Notes: generated from the letters alone by a model not told the origin. DNA of 11,512 nt from Flavobacteriaceae bacterium (GCA_031289875.1 JAITOO010000159.1:1-11512); one strand, 5' to 3'; positions 1 to 10,084 are shown, numbered from the stretch's first letter. Made by a program: numbers and translations.

Positions 1-23
1 AACAAATACTTTTCAGATTAATT

Positions 24-54
24 TTTGCCATTTTCACAAAAAGTCTTATTTTTG
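24..54 (+). promoter_or_regulatory. Bacteroidota-type promoter for the SRP RNA gene
   Basis: A TTTG (24-27) is followed after exactly 19 bases by TATTTTTG (47-54). This matches the Bacteroidota primary sigma consensus TTTG-N19-21-TAnnTTTG, and it is the only promoter in the window with both elements in good register. Transcription would begin a few bases downstream, at about position 59-61, which is where the base-paired 5' end of the SRP RNA starts. Confidence 0.8.
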
Positions 55-58
55 CACA

Positions 59-159
59 GGCAAGTCCTGCACAACCAGCTCCTGTGAATCCTCCAGGGCG
101 GGAACGCAGCAAAGGTAAACGGTTGTAGCGGTGTGATGCAGGTAGCTTGCCTTTTTTTT
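59..159 (+). ncRNA. ffs: Small signal recognition particle RNA (4.5S type)
   Basis: This is the RNA core of the signal recognition particle, which binds Ffh and targets nascent membrane and secreted proteins to FtsY and the translocon. The diagnostic domain IV hairpin is visible: CAGG, a three-base-pair stem GCG/CGC closed by a GGAA tetraloop, then AGCA, which gives the symmetric loop bound by the Ffh M domain. The 5' end (GGCAAG and TCCTGCA) pairs with the 3' end (TGCAGG and CTTGCC), so the ends of the RNA close into one long hairpin. The length of about 93 nucleotides plus a T-run (152-159) agrees with the roughly 100-nucleotide bacterial form lacking an Alu domain. A good promoter lies directly upstream. 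The exact 5' and 3' ends are inferred from the pairing. Confidence 0.92.
141..159 (+). terminator. T-run terminator at the 3' end of the SRP RNA
   Basis: The closing strand of the SRP RNA hairpin is followed directly by eight T residues (152-159), so the RNA's own terminal stem can act as an intrinsic terminator. No consensus promoter is seen between it and pyrG. The nearest candidate is an imperfect TAGCTTTT at 167-174, so pyrG could depend partly on read-through from the SRP RNA promoter. Confidence 0.55.
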
Positions 160-169
160 ATTGTATTAG

Positions 170-3653
<3,484 letters not shown>

Positions 3654-3655
3654 TT

Positions 3656-3697
3656 TTTGGTTTAGACTATCAATTATTTGGTTTAGACTATCAATTA
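3656..3697 (+). repeat. Exact 21-bp tandem duplication after yidC
   Basis: Two perfect head-to-tail copies of a 21-base unit lie at 3656-3676 and 3677-3697. Each contains GGTTTAGACTATCAATTA. The first copy begins two bases after the yidC stop codon and the second runs into the terminator hairpin. It has the look of a recent slippage or duplication event. No coding role is seen. Confidence 0.9.
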
Positions 3698-3730
3698 AAA
3701 GAGGCTGCCCTTTCTTGGAACAGCCTTTTT
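3698..3730 (+). terminator. Intrinsic terminator of pyrG-yidC, probably bidirectional
   Basis: AGGCTG (3702-3707) pairs with CAGCCT (3721-3726) around a 13-base loop. Flanking A residues on the left and a T-run on the right extend the stem. Read on the plus strand it ends the yidC transcript. On the minus strand the stem is followed by CTTTT, so it may also stop the convergent mazG transcript, which ends at 3798. Confidence 0.75.
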
Positions 3731-3797
3731 TATAATGCCTTAATTGTTTGAATTTCTTCTACAAAAAATTATTATTAATCATTTAAGGATTATTTAA

Positions 3798-4565
3798 TCA
3801 TTCCGTTTTTTTTGCTTCTTCCCACAATTCATCTAACTCATTCAGAGAAAGTTCTGATAAGTTACGGTGAGCTTTTTCCGCCAAATCCTCCATTTTTTGA
3901 AAGCGGGCGATGAATTTGCGGTTGGTATTTTCCAAAGCATCTTCGGGGTGAATGTGGTTAAATCTCGCAAAATTAACTATAGAAAACAAAATGTCTCCAA
4001 ATTCCTCTTCTTTTCGGGCGGTATCTGTCTCATTTTCAAACTCTGAAATTTCTTCTTTGATTTTATCGAAAATCTGTGCATTATTTTCAAACTCAAAGCC
4101 GATGCCTTTCACTTTCTCCTGAATGCGGTACGCCTTTATCAGCGACGGCAAAGACGATGGAACGCCCTCCAGCACAGACTTTCTGCCTTCTTTCAGTTTT
4201 AGTTTTTCCCAATTTTTTTTAACCTCTTCCTCATTGTCAGCTTGGATATTTCCGTAAATATGCGGATGTCTGAAAATCAACTTATCACAAATTCCGTTCA
4301 ATACATCACCGATGTCAAATGATTGATTTTCAGAAGCAATTCTAGAATAGAACACCAAGTGAAGCGCCAAATCGCCGAGTTCTTTGCGGATTTCGTCCAA
4401 ATCTTGCTTCTGAATGGCATCTGCAAGTTCGTAAGTTTCTTCTATCGTGTTGTTTTTCAGCGATTGAAAGGTCTGTTTTTTGTCCCAAGGACATTTTTCC
4501 CGCAAATCGTCCATGATGTCCAGCAGACGGTTGAACGCACGCAGGTTTTCTTCTCTTGTATTCAT
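3798..4565 (-). CDS. mazG: Nucleoside triphosphate pyrophosphohydrolase MazG
   Basis: Hydrolyses (d)NTPs to the monophosphate and pyrophosphate, a nucleotide-pool housekeeping activity, and in E. coli it also influences ppGpp levels. The 255-residue protein has the two tandem MazG helical domains of the long form. The first contains CPWDKKQT (25-32), the metal-binding EETYE (42-46) and ELGD (62-65). The FRHPHIYG motif lies at 98-105. The second domain has KVKGIGFEFEN (about 151-161), EEISEF (171-176) and EEEFGDILFSIVNFAR (186-201). The length agrees with E. coli MazG (263). It is the last gene of the minus-strand run, 45 bases after the DUF5606 gene, and converges on yidC. No mazEF toxin-antitoxin genes are adjacent, so a link to a toxin module is not suggested here. 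Confidence 0.95.
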   Translation of the reverse strand: MNTREENLRAFNRLLDIMDDLREKCPWDKKQTFQSLKNNTIEETYELADAIQKQDLDEIRKELGDLALHLVFYSRIASENQSFDIGDVLNGICDKLIFRHPHIYGNIQADNEEEVKKNWEKLKLKEGRKSVLEGVPSSLPSLIKAYRIQEKVKGIGFEFENNAQIFDKIKEEISEFENETDTARKEEEFGDILFSIVNFARFNHIHPEDALENTNRKFIARFQKMEDLAEKAHRNLSELSLNELDELWEEAKKTE

Positions 4566-4580
4566 AATATTCTGATGTGC

Positions 4581-4602
4581 TGATATATCAATATGTTGAT
4601 AT
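4581..4602. repeat. AT-rich palindromes upstream of mazG
   Basis: TGATATATCA (4581-4590) is a perfect 10-base palindrome. Overlapping it, ATATCAA (4585-4591) and TTGATAT (4596-4602) form perfect 7-base arms around a 4-base spacer. The site sits between the DUF5606 stop and the mazG start, inside the presumed transcript, about 20-37 bases before the mazG ATG. Read on the minus strand, the region is a loose run of ATATCAACAT/ATATCAGCACAT-like units. It could be an operator, a weak hairpin in the mRNA or a degenerate intergenic repeat. The sequence does not decide between these. Confidence 0.5.
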
Positions 4603-4610
4603 TTAACAAG

Positions 4611-5066
4611 TTAGCTCGCAGGCACATCCTCTGATTTACTAATTTCCGAATCAGCCTCTTCTTCTTCGAGTTTTTTGATGCTCTCTTCGGTGATTGTTTT
4701 ACTGTTTATCAGTATGTTATACCATGAAAAAACTTTTTTCAAGTCAGAATCGTACACACGGTCTTTGGCATAATCGGGCTGCACTTCTTCCATTATTTTC
4801 CGCAGATTTTGAAAATCGTTTTTTGCGAAATCTATTGTACTGTAATTGTGTTTCTTGGCGATATTCATCAACACAGAAATCAAAGGAACTTCCGCCTCAT
4901 CGGTGAAAATCGAAATATTTTGCAGCAAACTCACTTGTCCACTGGAACTTATCGGCTGTTTCTTCAAGGAAATCATGTCTTTCACAACAAATCCGCCTTT
5001 GGTCTGCGATACTAATTCAAATAATCCGGGTTTTCCTGTAACTGTTATAATCTTTGTTAAATCCAT
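4611..5066 (-). CDS. DUF5606 family protein of unknown function
   Basis: A 151-residue cytosolic protein without signal peptide or membrane segment. The N-terminal pattern is that of the Bacteroidota DUF5606 family: ITVTGKPGLFELVSQTKGG (about 7-25), the stretch KQPISSSGQVSLLQNISIFTDE, and VPLISVLMNI (about 59-68). A charged central part (YAKDRVYDSDLKKVFSWYN) precedes a low-complexity acidic C-terminus rich in Glu, Ser and Lys (about 125-151), likely disordered. The function of the family is not known to me. It lies between def and mazG in the same orientation. I believe this neighbourhood recurs in other Bacteroidota, hinting at a link to translation or housekeeping, but no activity can be inferred. 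A -7 element overlapping the def stop may give it and mazG their own promoter. Confidence 0.85.
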   Translation of the reverse strand: MDLTKIITVTGKPGLFELVSQTKGGFVVKDMISLKKQPISSSGQVSLLQNISIFTDEAEVPLISVLMNIAKKHNYSTIDFAKNDFQNLRKIMEEVQPDYAKDRVYDSDLKKVFSWYNILINSKTITEESIKKLEEEEADSEISKSEDVPAS

Positions 5067-5128
5067 TATGTTTGGTATGTTTTAGTCGTATTTTATTAAT
5101 TTTTCATCAATTTTAAGTAAAAAAAACG

Positions 5129-5136
5129 CAAAATTA
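5129..5136 (-). promoter_or_regulatory. Probable internal -7 element before the DUF5606 gene
   Basis: On the minus strand TAATTTTG (5136 to 5129) matches the TAnnTTTG consensus exactly and lies 63 bases before the DUF5606 ATG. Its first three bases are the def stop codon. No clear TTTG -33 element is found about 19 bases further upstream, so it is only a partial match. It fits with the 67-base gap here, the largest in this gene run. Confidence 0.45.
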
Positions 5137-5706
5137 TTTTGGAAATTTCATTTTGTAACCCACTTTGATATTTCCTTTGGTAATATCAGTTAATCTTCTG
5201 TTAATCAACTTTTTCTTCAAAGGAGAGAGCAAATCGGTAAATAAAATGCCCTCAATGTGGTCGTATTCGTGCTGGATGACCCTAGCCCGCACATCGTCAT
5301 AAGTTTCCGTACACTTGTTCCAATTTTCATCGTAATATTCGATAGTAATTGATTCCGGACGTTTTACGTCTTCGTGAATTTCGGGAATGCTCAGACAGCC
5401 CTCGTTGAACTTCATCAATTCGCCTTCTCTCTTCAAAATTTTAGCGTTGATGAAAACCCGTCTAAAATTCACAAATCTATCTTTAATTGCCTCATATTCT
5501 TCATATTCCGAAAAAGGCGTAGCATCAATTATGAACAAACGGATATTTAGCCCGATCTGCGGAGCTGCCAAACCGACGCCGTTCGCAGAGTGCATTGTCT
5601 CAAACATATTTTTTATCAACTGAGGCAAATCAGGGTAATTTTTATCAATTTCTATTGTTTCTTTCCTCAAAATCGGGTCGCCGTAAGCGTATATCGGTAA
5701 AATCAT
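5134..5706 (-). CDS. def: Peptide deformylase
   Basis: Removes the N-formyl group from the initiator methionine of nascent proteins at the ribosome exit, a metal-dependent reaction. All three family motifs are intact in the 190-residue protein: GVGLAAPQ (43-50), EGCLS with the metal ligand Cys104 (102-106), and QHEYDHIEG, in which His146 and His150 are the other ligands and Glu147 is the catalytic base. The small insertion between motifs 1 and 2 (about residues 63-82, acidic) is compatible with Bacteroidota forms. The ATG at 5706 gives MILPIYAYGDPILRK, the usual start for the family. It begins only 3 bases after the ruvX stop, so translational coupling is likely. Confidence 0.97.
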   Translation of the reverse strand: MILPIYAYGDPILRKETIEIDKNYPDLPQLIKNMFETMHSANGVGLAAPQIGLNIRLFIIDATPFSEYEEYEAIKDRFVNFRRVFINAKILKREGELMKFNEGCLSIPEIHEDVKRPESITIEYYDENWNKCTETYDDVRARVIQHEYDHIEGILFTDLLSPLKKKLINRRLTDITKGNIKVGYKMKFPK

Positions 5707-5709
5707 AAT

Positions 5710-6126
5710 CTATCTTTGTTTTTTCTCTAAATAGGATTGAAGTATCAGCACGGCGCTGACCTCGTTCAGTAAATGTTTGTTTTCTCTCTGTTTTTTATTT
5801 TTTCCGCTTTGGCTGATTGCTTGCGAAGCTATTTTGGAAGTGAACCGCTCGTCCATCCGCTCAATCGGAAGGCGGGGAAAACGGTTGGAAATTTTTTTTA
5901 TGTATTTCTGAATTGATGTTTCCACTTCTGACAATTCGCCGTTCAGTCTCGTCGGCAAACCGATGACCAGCGTTTCAACGGAATTTTCTGTGAAATATTT
6001 TTCCAAAAACGGAATCAATTCTTCTGTGAAAATTCCCGCCAGCCCGCTGGCTATAATCTGCATGTCGTCCGTAACAGCAAGCCCGCAACGCTTTTCGCCA
6101 AAATCAACTGCCAAAATCTGCGCCAT
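5710..6126 (-). CDS. ruvX: RuvX/YqgF family RNase H-fold nuclease (putative pre-16S rRNA nuclease / Holliday junction resolvase)
   Basis: RuvX/YqgF proteins have an RNase H fold and are linked to pre-16S rRNA 5' processing and to Holliday junction resolution. The 138-residue protein is of normal length. It shows AVDFGEKRCGLAVTD (6-20, with the first catalytic Asp8), VIGLP (54-58) and the DERFTS motif (92-97). The last motif, usually a D followed by (E/S)xxA in a helix ending ILQSYL, reads LLNEVSAVLILQSYL here, with Asn121 where an acidic Asp is expected. The codon is AAC, one base from GAC. This may weaken metal-dependent catalysis, or a nearby acid (Glu122) may substitute. The reading frame is otherwise intact and embedded between metK and def, so it is probably expressed. 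The family call is firm but its activity is uncertain. Confidence 0.93.
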   Translation of the reverse strand: MAQILAVDFGEKRCGLAVTDDMQIIASGLAGIFTEELIPFLEKYFTENSVETLVIGLPTRLNGELSEVETSIQKYIKKISNRFPRLPIERMDERFTSKIASQAISQSGKNKKQRENKHLLNEVSAVLILQSYLEKKQR

Positions 6127-6139
6127 TTATAATTTTAAT

Positions 6140-7405
6140 TTATAAGCCAAATGCTTCTTTGATTTTATCAACATAATCCAATTTTTCCCATGTAAAAAGT
6201 TCAACTTCCAGCTCTCTGACTTCTGTTTTTCCGCTGTCGCCGTTTCGTTCAAAGCGTTTTTTGACTGTTTCATTTTTACGTCCCATATGCCCGTAAGCTG
6301 CTGTTTCTACGTAAATTGGGTTTCTAAGTTTCAGTCTCGTCTCAATAGCGTAAGGGCGCAAATCGAACAATTTTTCTACTTTTTGGGCAATCTCTCCATC
6401 GGAAAGTTTGACTTTTGAGGTGCCATAAGTGTTTACATAAACGCCACACGGCTCTGTAACGCCGATAGCGTAGGAAACCTGCACCAGCACTTCGTCGGCA
6501 ACGCCTGCCGCTACGAGATTTTTGGCAATGTGGCGTGTAGCATAGGCTGCGCTTCTATCGACTTTGGAAGGGTCTTTTCCGGAAAAAGCTCCGCCGCCAT
6601 GCGCACCTTTTCCGCCGTAGGTATCAACGATAATTTTTCTTCCCGTCAAGCCTGAATCGCCATGAGGTCCGCCGATTTCAAATTTCCCCGTCGGATTGAT
6701 ATGATAGGTGATGTCTCCGTCGAACAAAGGTTTTATTTCGTCTTTGGATTCTGCTTTTACCTGCGGAATGACAATGTTTTTAACGTCGTCTGCGATAGTT
6801 CTCAGCACGATTATTTCATCGTCGAACATATCGTGTTGAGTGGAAAGCACAATGGTGTCAATTCCGAGAGGTTTGTTGTCGTCGGAATATTCAATTGTAA
6901 CCTGAGCTTTGGCATCGGGGCGAAGATAGGTCATTTGTTTTCCTTCTTTTCTGATTTTAGACAAAACCTGTAAAATACTGTGCGCCAAGTCCAACGCTAA
7001 CGGCATATAGTTGTCGGTTTCGCCGGTGGCATAGCCGAACATCATTCCCTGGTCGCCTGCGCCTTGTTCTTCTTTGGTTGCTTTGTCCACGCCGCGGTTG
7101 ATGTCCTTAGACTGTTCGTGCAAAGCAGACAAAATTCCGCAAGATTCCGCTTCAAATTTATATTCGCTTTTGGTATATCCTATTTTTGCAATGGTGTCTC
7201 TTGTTATTTGCTGTACATCAATATAGATACTGGATTTGATTTCTCCCGCCAATATTACCTGCCCTGTCGTAACCAAAGTTTCGCATGCCACTTTGGAATC
7301 CGGGTCAAAAGCTAAGAAATTGTCCAAAATGGAGTCTGATATTTGGTCGGCAACTTTGTCGGGGTGCCCTTCCGATACTGATTCAGATGTGAATAAATAA
7401 GGCAT
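6140..7405 (-). CDS. metK: S-adenosylmethionine synthetase (methionine adenosyltransferase)
   Basis: Makes S-adenosylmethionine from methionine and ATP, the methyl donor of the cell. The 421-residue protein is somewhat longer than the E. coli enzyme (384), as is usual in Bacteroidota. The motifs are intact: SEGHPDK near the N-terminus (11-17, with His14 and Asp16 at the active site), [12 protein letters not shown] (115-126), and the glycine-rich P-loop-like [17 protein letters not shown] (270-286). The C-terminus carries extra residues after GHMGRK. The ATG at 7405 gives [17 protein letters not shown], the expected start. It is the first gene of the minus-strand run, 13 bases before ruvX. A TAACTTTG -7 element lies about 33 bases upstream, leaving a leader too short for a SAM riboswitch. 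Confidence 0.98.
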   Translation of the reverse strand: MPYLFTSESVSEGHPDKVADQISDSILDNFLAFDPDSKVACETLVTTGQVILAGEIKSSIYIDVQQITRDTIAKIGYTKSEYKFEAESCGILSALHEQSKDINRGVDKATKEEQGAGDQGMMFGYATGETDNYMPLALDLAHSILQVLSKIRKEGKQMTYLRPDAKAQVTIEYSDDNKPLGIDTIVLSTQHDMFDDEIIVLRTIADDVKNIVIPQVKAESKDEIKPLFDGDITYHINPTGKFEIGGPHGDSGLTGRKIIVDTYGGKGAHGGGAFSGKDPSKVDRSAAYATRHIAKNLVAAGVADEVLVQVSYAIGVTEPCGVYVNTYGTSKVKLSDGEIAQKVEKLFDLRPYAIETRLKLRNPIYVETAAYGHMGRKNETVKKRFERNGDSGKTEVRELEVELFTWEKLDYVDKIKEAFGL

Positions 7406-7437
7406 ATTATTTGATTTTTAAAATTATAATAATGGCG

Positions 7438-7445
7438 CAAAGTTA
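7438..7445 (-). promoter_or_regulatory. Probable -7 element of the metK promoter
   Basis: On the minus strand TAACTTTG (7445 to 7438) matches TAnnTTTG and is followed by GC, as is common in this phylum. It lies 33 bases before the metK start. The -33 region at the proper distance has only a T-run, with no TTTG. Transcription from here could run through to mazG. Confidence 0.6.
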
Positions 7446-7542
7446 AAAACAATAATCGTGAGAAAAAAGTAATTTCGATTAACGTACTTAGAAAAAATTG
7501 TAGTTTTCAATAAAACTCTCCCTCCACCATAAAAAATTACCG

Positions 7543-7550
7543 TATTTTTG
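7543..7550 (+). promoter_or_regulatory. Probable -7 element for the wbqC-like gene and the S8 peptidase
   Basis: TATTTTTG (7543-7550), followed by CAG, matches the TAnnTTTG consensus and lies 25 bases before the GTG start at 7576. No TTTG is found 19 bases upstream (that stretch is CT-rich), so the -33 element is weak or absent. Together with the metK element it makes 7406-7575 a divergent promoter region. I see nothing else there. Confidence 0.6.
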
Positions 7551-7575
7551 CAGAAGTTAAAAACTATAATTATCA

Positions 7576-8193
7576 GTGAAAAAAACGGTTATTCTGCCCA
7601 ATTTCTATTTTGCTCCAATTTCCTATTTTGTGGAATGGCTGCAATATGAAAACATCAAACTGGAACATCAGGAAAATTTTCCCAAGCAGACATACCGCAA
7701 TCGATGCGTCATTCAGGGCGCAAACGGGCGGCTTCCTCTTGTTGTGCCGATAGAACATTCAGGGGCGCGGGTTGTAAAAGACATCAAAATTTCTTACGCC
7801 GATGCGTGGCAGAAACTGCATTGGAAATCAATACAATCTGCTTATCAAAGCTCTCCGTATTTTGAATATTACGAAGATGATTTAGCTCCGATTTTTGAAA
7901 AAAAAGAAACTTTTTTGTTCGATTTGAACCTGAAAACGCTCGATTGGGTCAATCAAAAATTGAATTTGAATTTGCAATACGAATTGACAGAAGAATACAT
8001 CAAACTTCCTGAAAACACAGATGATGCCCGAATGCTTTTCAATGCCAAAAAAATAAGCGAATGGCAGAATCCCGAGTACATTCAAGTTTTTTCCGACCGT
8101 TTTGATTTCATGAACGATTTATCAATTTTGGACTTGATTTGTAACATTGGTGCGAAATTTGCGACTTATATAGAAAAAATTAAAAATACATAA
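7576..8193 (+). CDS. WbqC-like family protein
   Basis: A 205-residue protein of the WbqC family, named after a gene found in some O-antigen clusters but widespread in Bacteroidota without a known reaction. The N-terminus VILPNFYFAPISYF (5-18), the central YRNRCVIQGANGRLPLVVPI (40-59) and the HWKSIQSAYQSSPYFEYYE stretch (82-100) are the family's typical conserved blocks. There is no signal peptide or membrane segment, so it should be cytosolic. The start is GTG at 7576: an in-frame stop (TAA at 7567) lies three codons upstream, and no ATG lies between that stop and the conserved N-terminal block. The S8 peptidase gene begins 3 bases after its stop, implying a shared transcript. A glycan-related role is possible by name only and should not be taken as shown. 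Confidence 0.88.
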   Translation: MKKTVILPNFYFAPISYFVEWLQYENIKLEHQENFPKQTYRNRCVIQGANGRLPLVVPIEHSGARVVKDIKISYADAWQKLHWKSIQSAYQSSPYFEYYEDDLAPIFEKKETFLFDLNLKTLDWVNQKLNLNLQYELTEEYIKLPENTDDARMLFNAKKISEWQNPEYIQVFSDRFDFMNDLSILDLICNIGAKFATYIEKIKNT

Positions 8194-8196
8194 TAC

Positions 8197-9888
8197 ATGA
8201 AAAAATTATTTTTCGCCCTTGCCTTAATTTTCGGAACAGCAGCCGCAAATGCACAGGCAAATTTTGCAGCAGACAGCATTGCGCTGAAAACCTGGTATCA
8301 TCAGGATTTTGAAAAAACAGGTGTTTACGGAGTAGGCACAGACGATGCTTTGGCATTTTTGAAGTCCAAAGGACTGAAACCTTCGCCGATAGTAGTCGGT
8401 GTTATTGACAGCGGAGTGCAGATTACGCACCCCGATTTGCAGAATAACATCTGGACAAATCTGAAAGAAATCGCAGGAAACGGCATTGACGACGACCGCA
8501 ACGGTTACATTGACGACATTCACGGCTGGGACTTCATCGGAGGAAAAGACGGCAAAGATGTGGACATTGATACTTATGAAAAAGCGCGTATTGTCGCTCA
8601 GTATCAGCCCATTTTCGAAGGTAACGACAGTTCGAAAAATAAAGCTGCCCAAGCAAAACAACCAAAGGAATTTCAGGAATATCTGCGCGCCAAAGTTGAT
8701 TATGACAAAACGTGGAACAAGGCTAAAAATAATTTGGAAGACATACAGGCTTCAAAAGAAAGGGTAAGCATGATGATCATGGTGTTGAAGCAGGGCTTGG
8801 AAGGAAAACCTTTGACGGAAGACAATATCAACGCCGCATCTTTCATTGAACCTCAATTGAAAGAATTTTTTTTGCAAATGGCGCAAAATCCCGGTTTGGC
8901 AGGAAAAACGGCGGACGAAATTCAGAAAGAAGCCGACGAACAACTTGACGAAGCTGAAAAATATTATTCCACTCAGTTGAAACAGTTAGATTTAACTCTT
9001 GACACCCGCGCTATCGTCGGCGATGATTATTCCAACCTCACTCAGATTGATTATGGAAACAACGAAGTGGAAGGACCTGACGCATTGCACGGTACGCATG
9101 TTTCCGGTATTATTGCAGCAGAAAGAAACAACAATATCGGAATGGACGGCATCGCAGGAGATGTAGCTAAGATATTGGTTGTCAGAGCTGTTCCTGATGG
9201 AGACGAAAGAGATAAGGACATCGCTAACGCTATTTTCTATGCAGTGGACAACGGCGCAAAAGTTATTAACATGAGTTTCGGAAAAGATTATTCTCCAAAC
9301 AAGGAGAGAGTTTGGGAAGCGATGAAATACGCTGAAAAAAAAGGCGTTTTGATGGTTCATGCCGCAGGCAACGACAATAAATTTGTGGACAAAGAAATTA
9401 ACTTTCCGACCAATTTCAAAGACAACGAAAACAAGTCTTTCGTAAACAACTGGATTACTGTCGGCGCAAGCACCCGCTACAACGACAATCTGAAAGCATC
9501 TTTCTCCAATTACGGCAAAGAAAAAGTAGATATTTTCGCTCCCGGTTTGGAAATTTATTCTACCGTGAACGGAAGCAAATATCGCTTTTTACAGGGAACG
9601 AGTATGGCTTCCCCTGTTGTAGCAGGCTGTGCAGCACTGCTTTGGGCGTATTTTCCTGAGCTGACGGCAGTGCAGGTTAAAGACATTTTAATGAAAACTG
9701 CCAACAAATCTACTGCGCCCGTAATTGCAGGCGGCGAAGAAGAAAACATCAACAGTCCGAAAATAGAAACGACTTTCGACCAACTTTCCGTTTCAGGAGG
9801 CGTAGTGGACGTTTATAAAGCCGTGAAACACGCTTACGAACACTACGGACCAACAACAGCAAAATCAGGAAAAAAAGGAAAGAACTAA
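8197..9888 (+). CDS. Secreted subtilisin-like serine peptidase (S8 family)
   Basis: An exported endopeptidase of 563 residues. A signal peptide is clear: MKK, a hydrophobic core (about 4-15) and a cleavage region AAANAQ near residues 15-20. The catalytic triad is complete: Asp71 in GVIDSGVQITHPDL, His298 in HGTHVSG and Ser469 in GTSMASP. The oxyanion Asn392 is in HAAGND. After the Asp block comes a probable calcium loop, NGIDDDRNGYIDD (95-107). Asp and His are 227 residues apart, against 32 in subtilisin. The intervening region (about 122-280) is highly charged and predicted by eye to be helical. There is no separate propeptide domain and no type IX secretion C-terminal domain. The protein ends in a short Lys/Gly-rich tail. 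The substrate is unknown. A strong terminator follows at once. Confidence 0.95.
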   Translation: MKKLFFALALIFGTAAANAQANFAADSIALKTWYHQDFEKTGVYGVGTDDALAFLKSKGLKPSPIVVGVIDSGVQITHPDLQNNIWTNLKEIAGNGIDDDRNGYIDDIHGWDFIGGKDGKDVDIDTYEKARIVAQYQPIFEGNDSSKNKAAQAKQPKEFQEYLRAKVDYDKTWNKAKNNLEDIQASKERVSMMIMVLKQGLEGKPLTEDNINAASFIEPQLKEFFLQMAQNPGLAGKTADEIQKEADEQLDEAEKYYSTQLKQLDLTLDTRAIVGDDYSNLTQIDYGNNEVEGPDALHGTHVSGIIAAERNNNIGMDGIAGDVAKILVVRAVPDGDERDKDIANAIFYAVDNGAKVINMSFGKDYSPNKERVWEAMKYAEKKGVLMVHAAGNDNKFVDKEINFPTNFKDNENKSFVNNWITVGASTRYNDNLKASFSNYGKEKVDIFAPGLEIYSTVNGSKYRFLQGTSMASPVVAGCAALLWAYFPELTAVQVKDILMKTANKSTAPVIAGGEEENINSPKIETTFDQLSVSGGVVDVYKAVKHAYEHYGPTTAKSGKKGKN

Positions 9889-9910
9889 CAAAAACCAACA
9901 TAACAGTTAC

Positions 9911-9940
9911 AAAAAAATCCCTTTTTTGGGATTTTTTTTT
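9911..9940 (+). terminator. Intrinsic terminator after the S8 peptidase gene
   Basis: A stem of AAAAAAATCCC (9911-9921) with GGGATTTTTTT closes a loop of six T residues and is followed by further T residues, up to 9940. It begins 22 bases after the peptidase stop codon. It would end the wbqC-like/S8 transcript and separate it from the insertion sequence. Confidence 0.88.
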
Positions 9941-9986
9941 GTGAAATTGCAAAATCACACAAATCAAAATAATCACTCTAAAATTA

Positions 9987-10084
9987 GGTGCATTCCAAAT
10001 TGTCGATTCGTAGGGGCTGGGCTTGCCCCTGCCCAATTTTAGGGCGACCGCAAGGGGCGCCCCTACACTCAACGGGTGCATTCC
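9987..10084. repeat. GC-rich palindromic intergenic element with flanking direct repeats
   Basis: GTAGGGGC (10010-10017) and GCCCCTAC (10059-10066) are perfect 8-base terminal inverted repeats enclosing further hairpins. One is AGGGGC/GCCCCT on the left, and the other is GGGCG/CGCCC (10042-10046 with 10058-10062) on the right. The decamer GGTGCATTCC occurs on both sides (9987-9996 and 10075-10084). CTAAAATT (9978-9985) is repeated inverted as AATTTTAG (10035-10042). The block is far richer in G and C than its surroundings and is non-coding. It resembles the REP or MITE-like palindromes scattered through many Bacteroidota genomes. Copy number cannot be judged from one window. Confidence 0.75.

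Noticed and set aside
3654..3697. CRISPR-like repeat
   Set aside because: There are only two adjacent copies with no spacer and no cas genes in the window.
3798..5066. MazG as part of a toxin-antitoxin or phage-defence module
   Set aside because: The neighbours are housekeeping genes, no mazE/mazF-like frames are present, and the two-domain MazG is the standard cellular form.
7406..7437. SAM riboswitch in the metK leader
   Set aside because: Only about 33 bases lie between the -7 element and the start codon, and no conserved stem or pseudoknot pattern is present.
8224..8661. Minus-strand open frame of 145 residues inside the S8 peptidase gene
   Set aside because: It is antisense to the signal peptide and catalytic Asp region. 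Its Val/Cys/Phe-rich composition is what the complementary strand would give.
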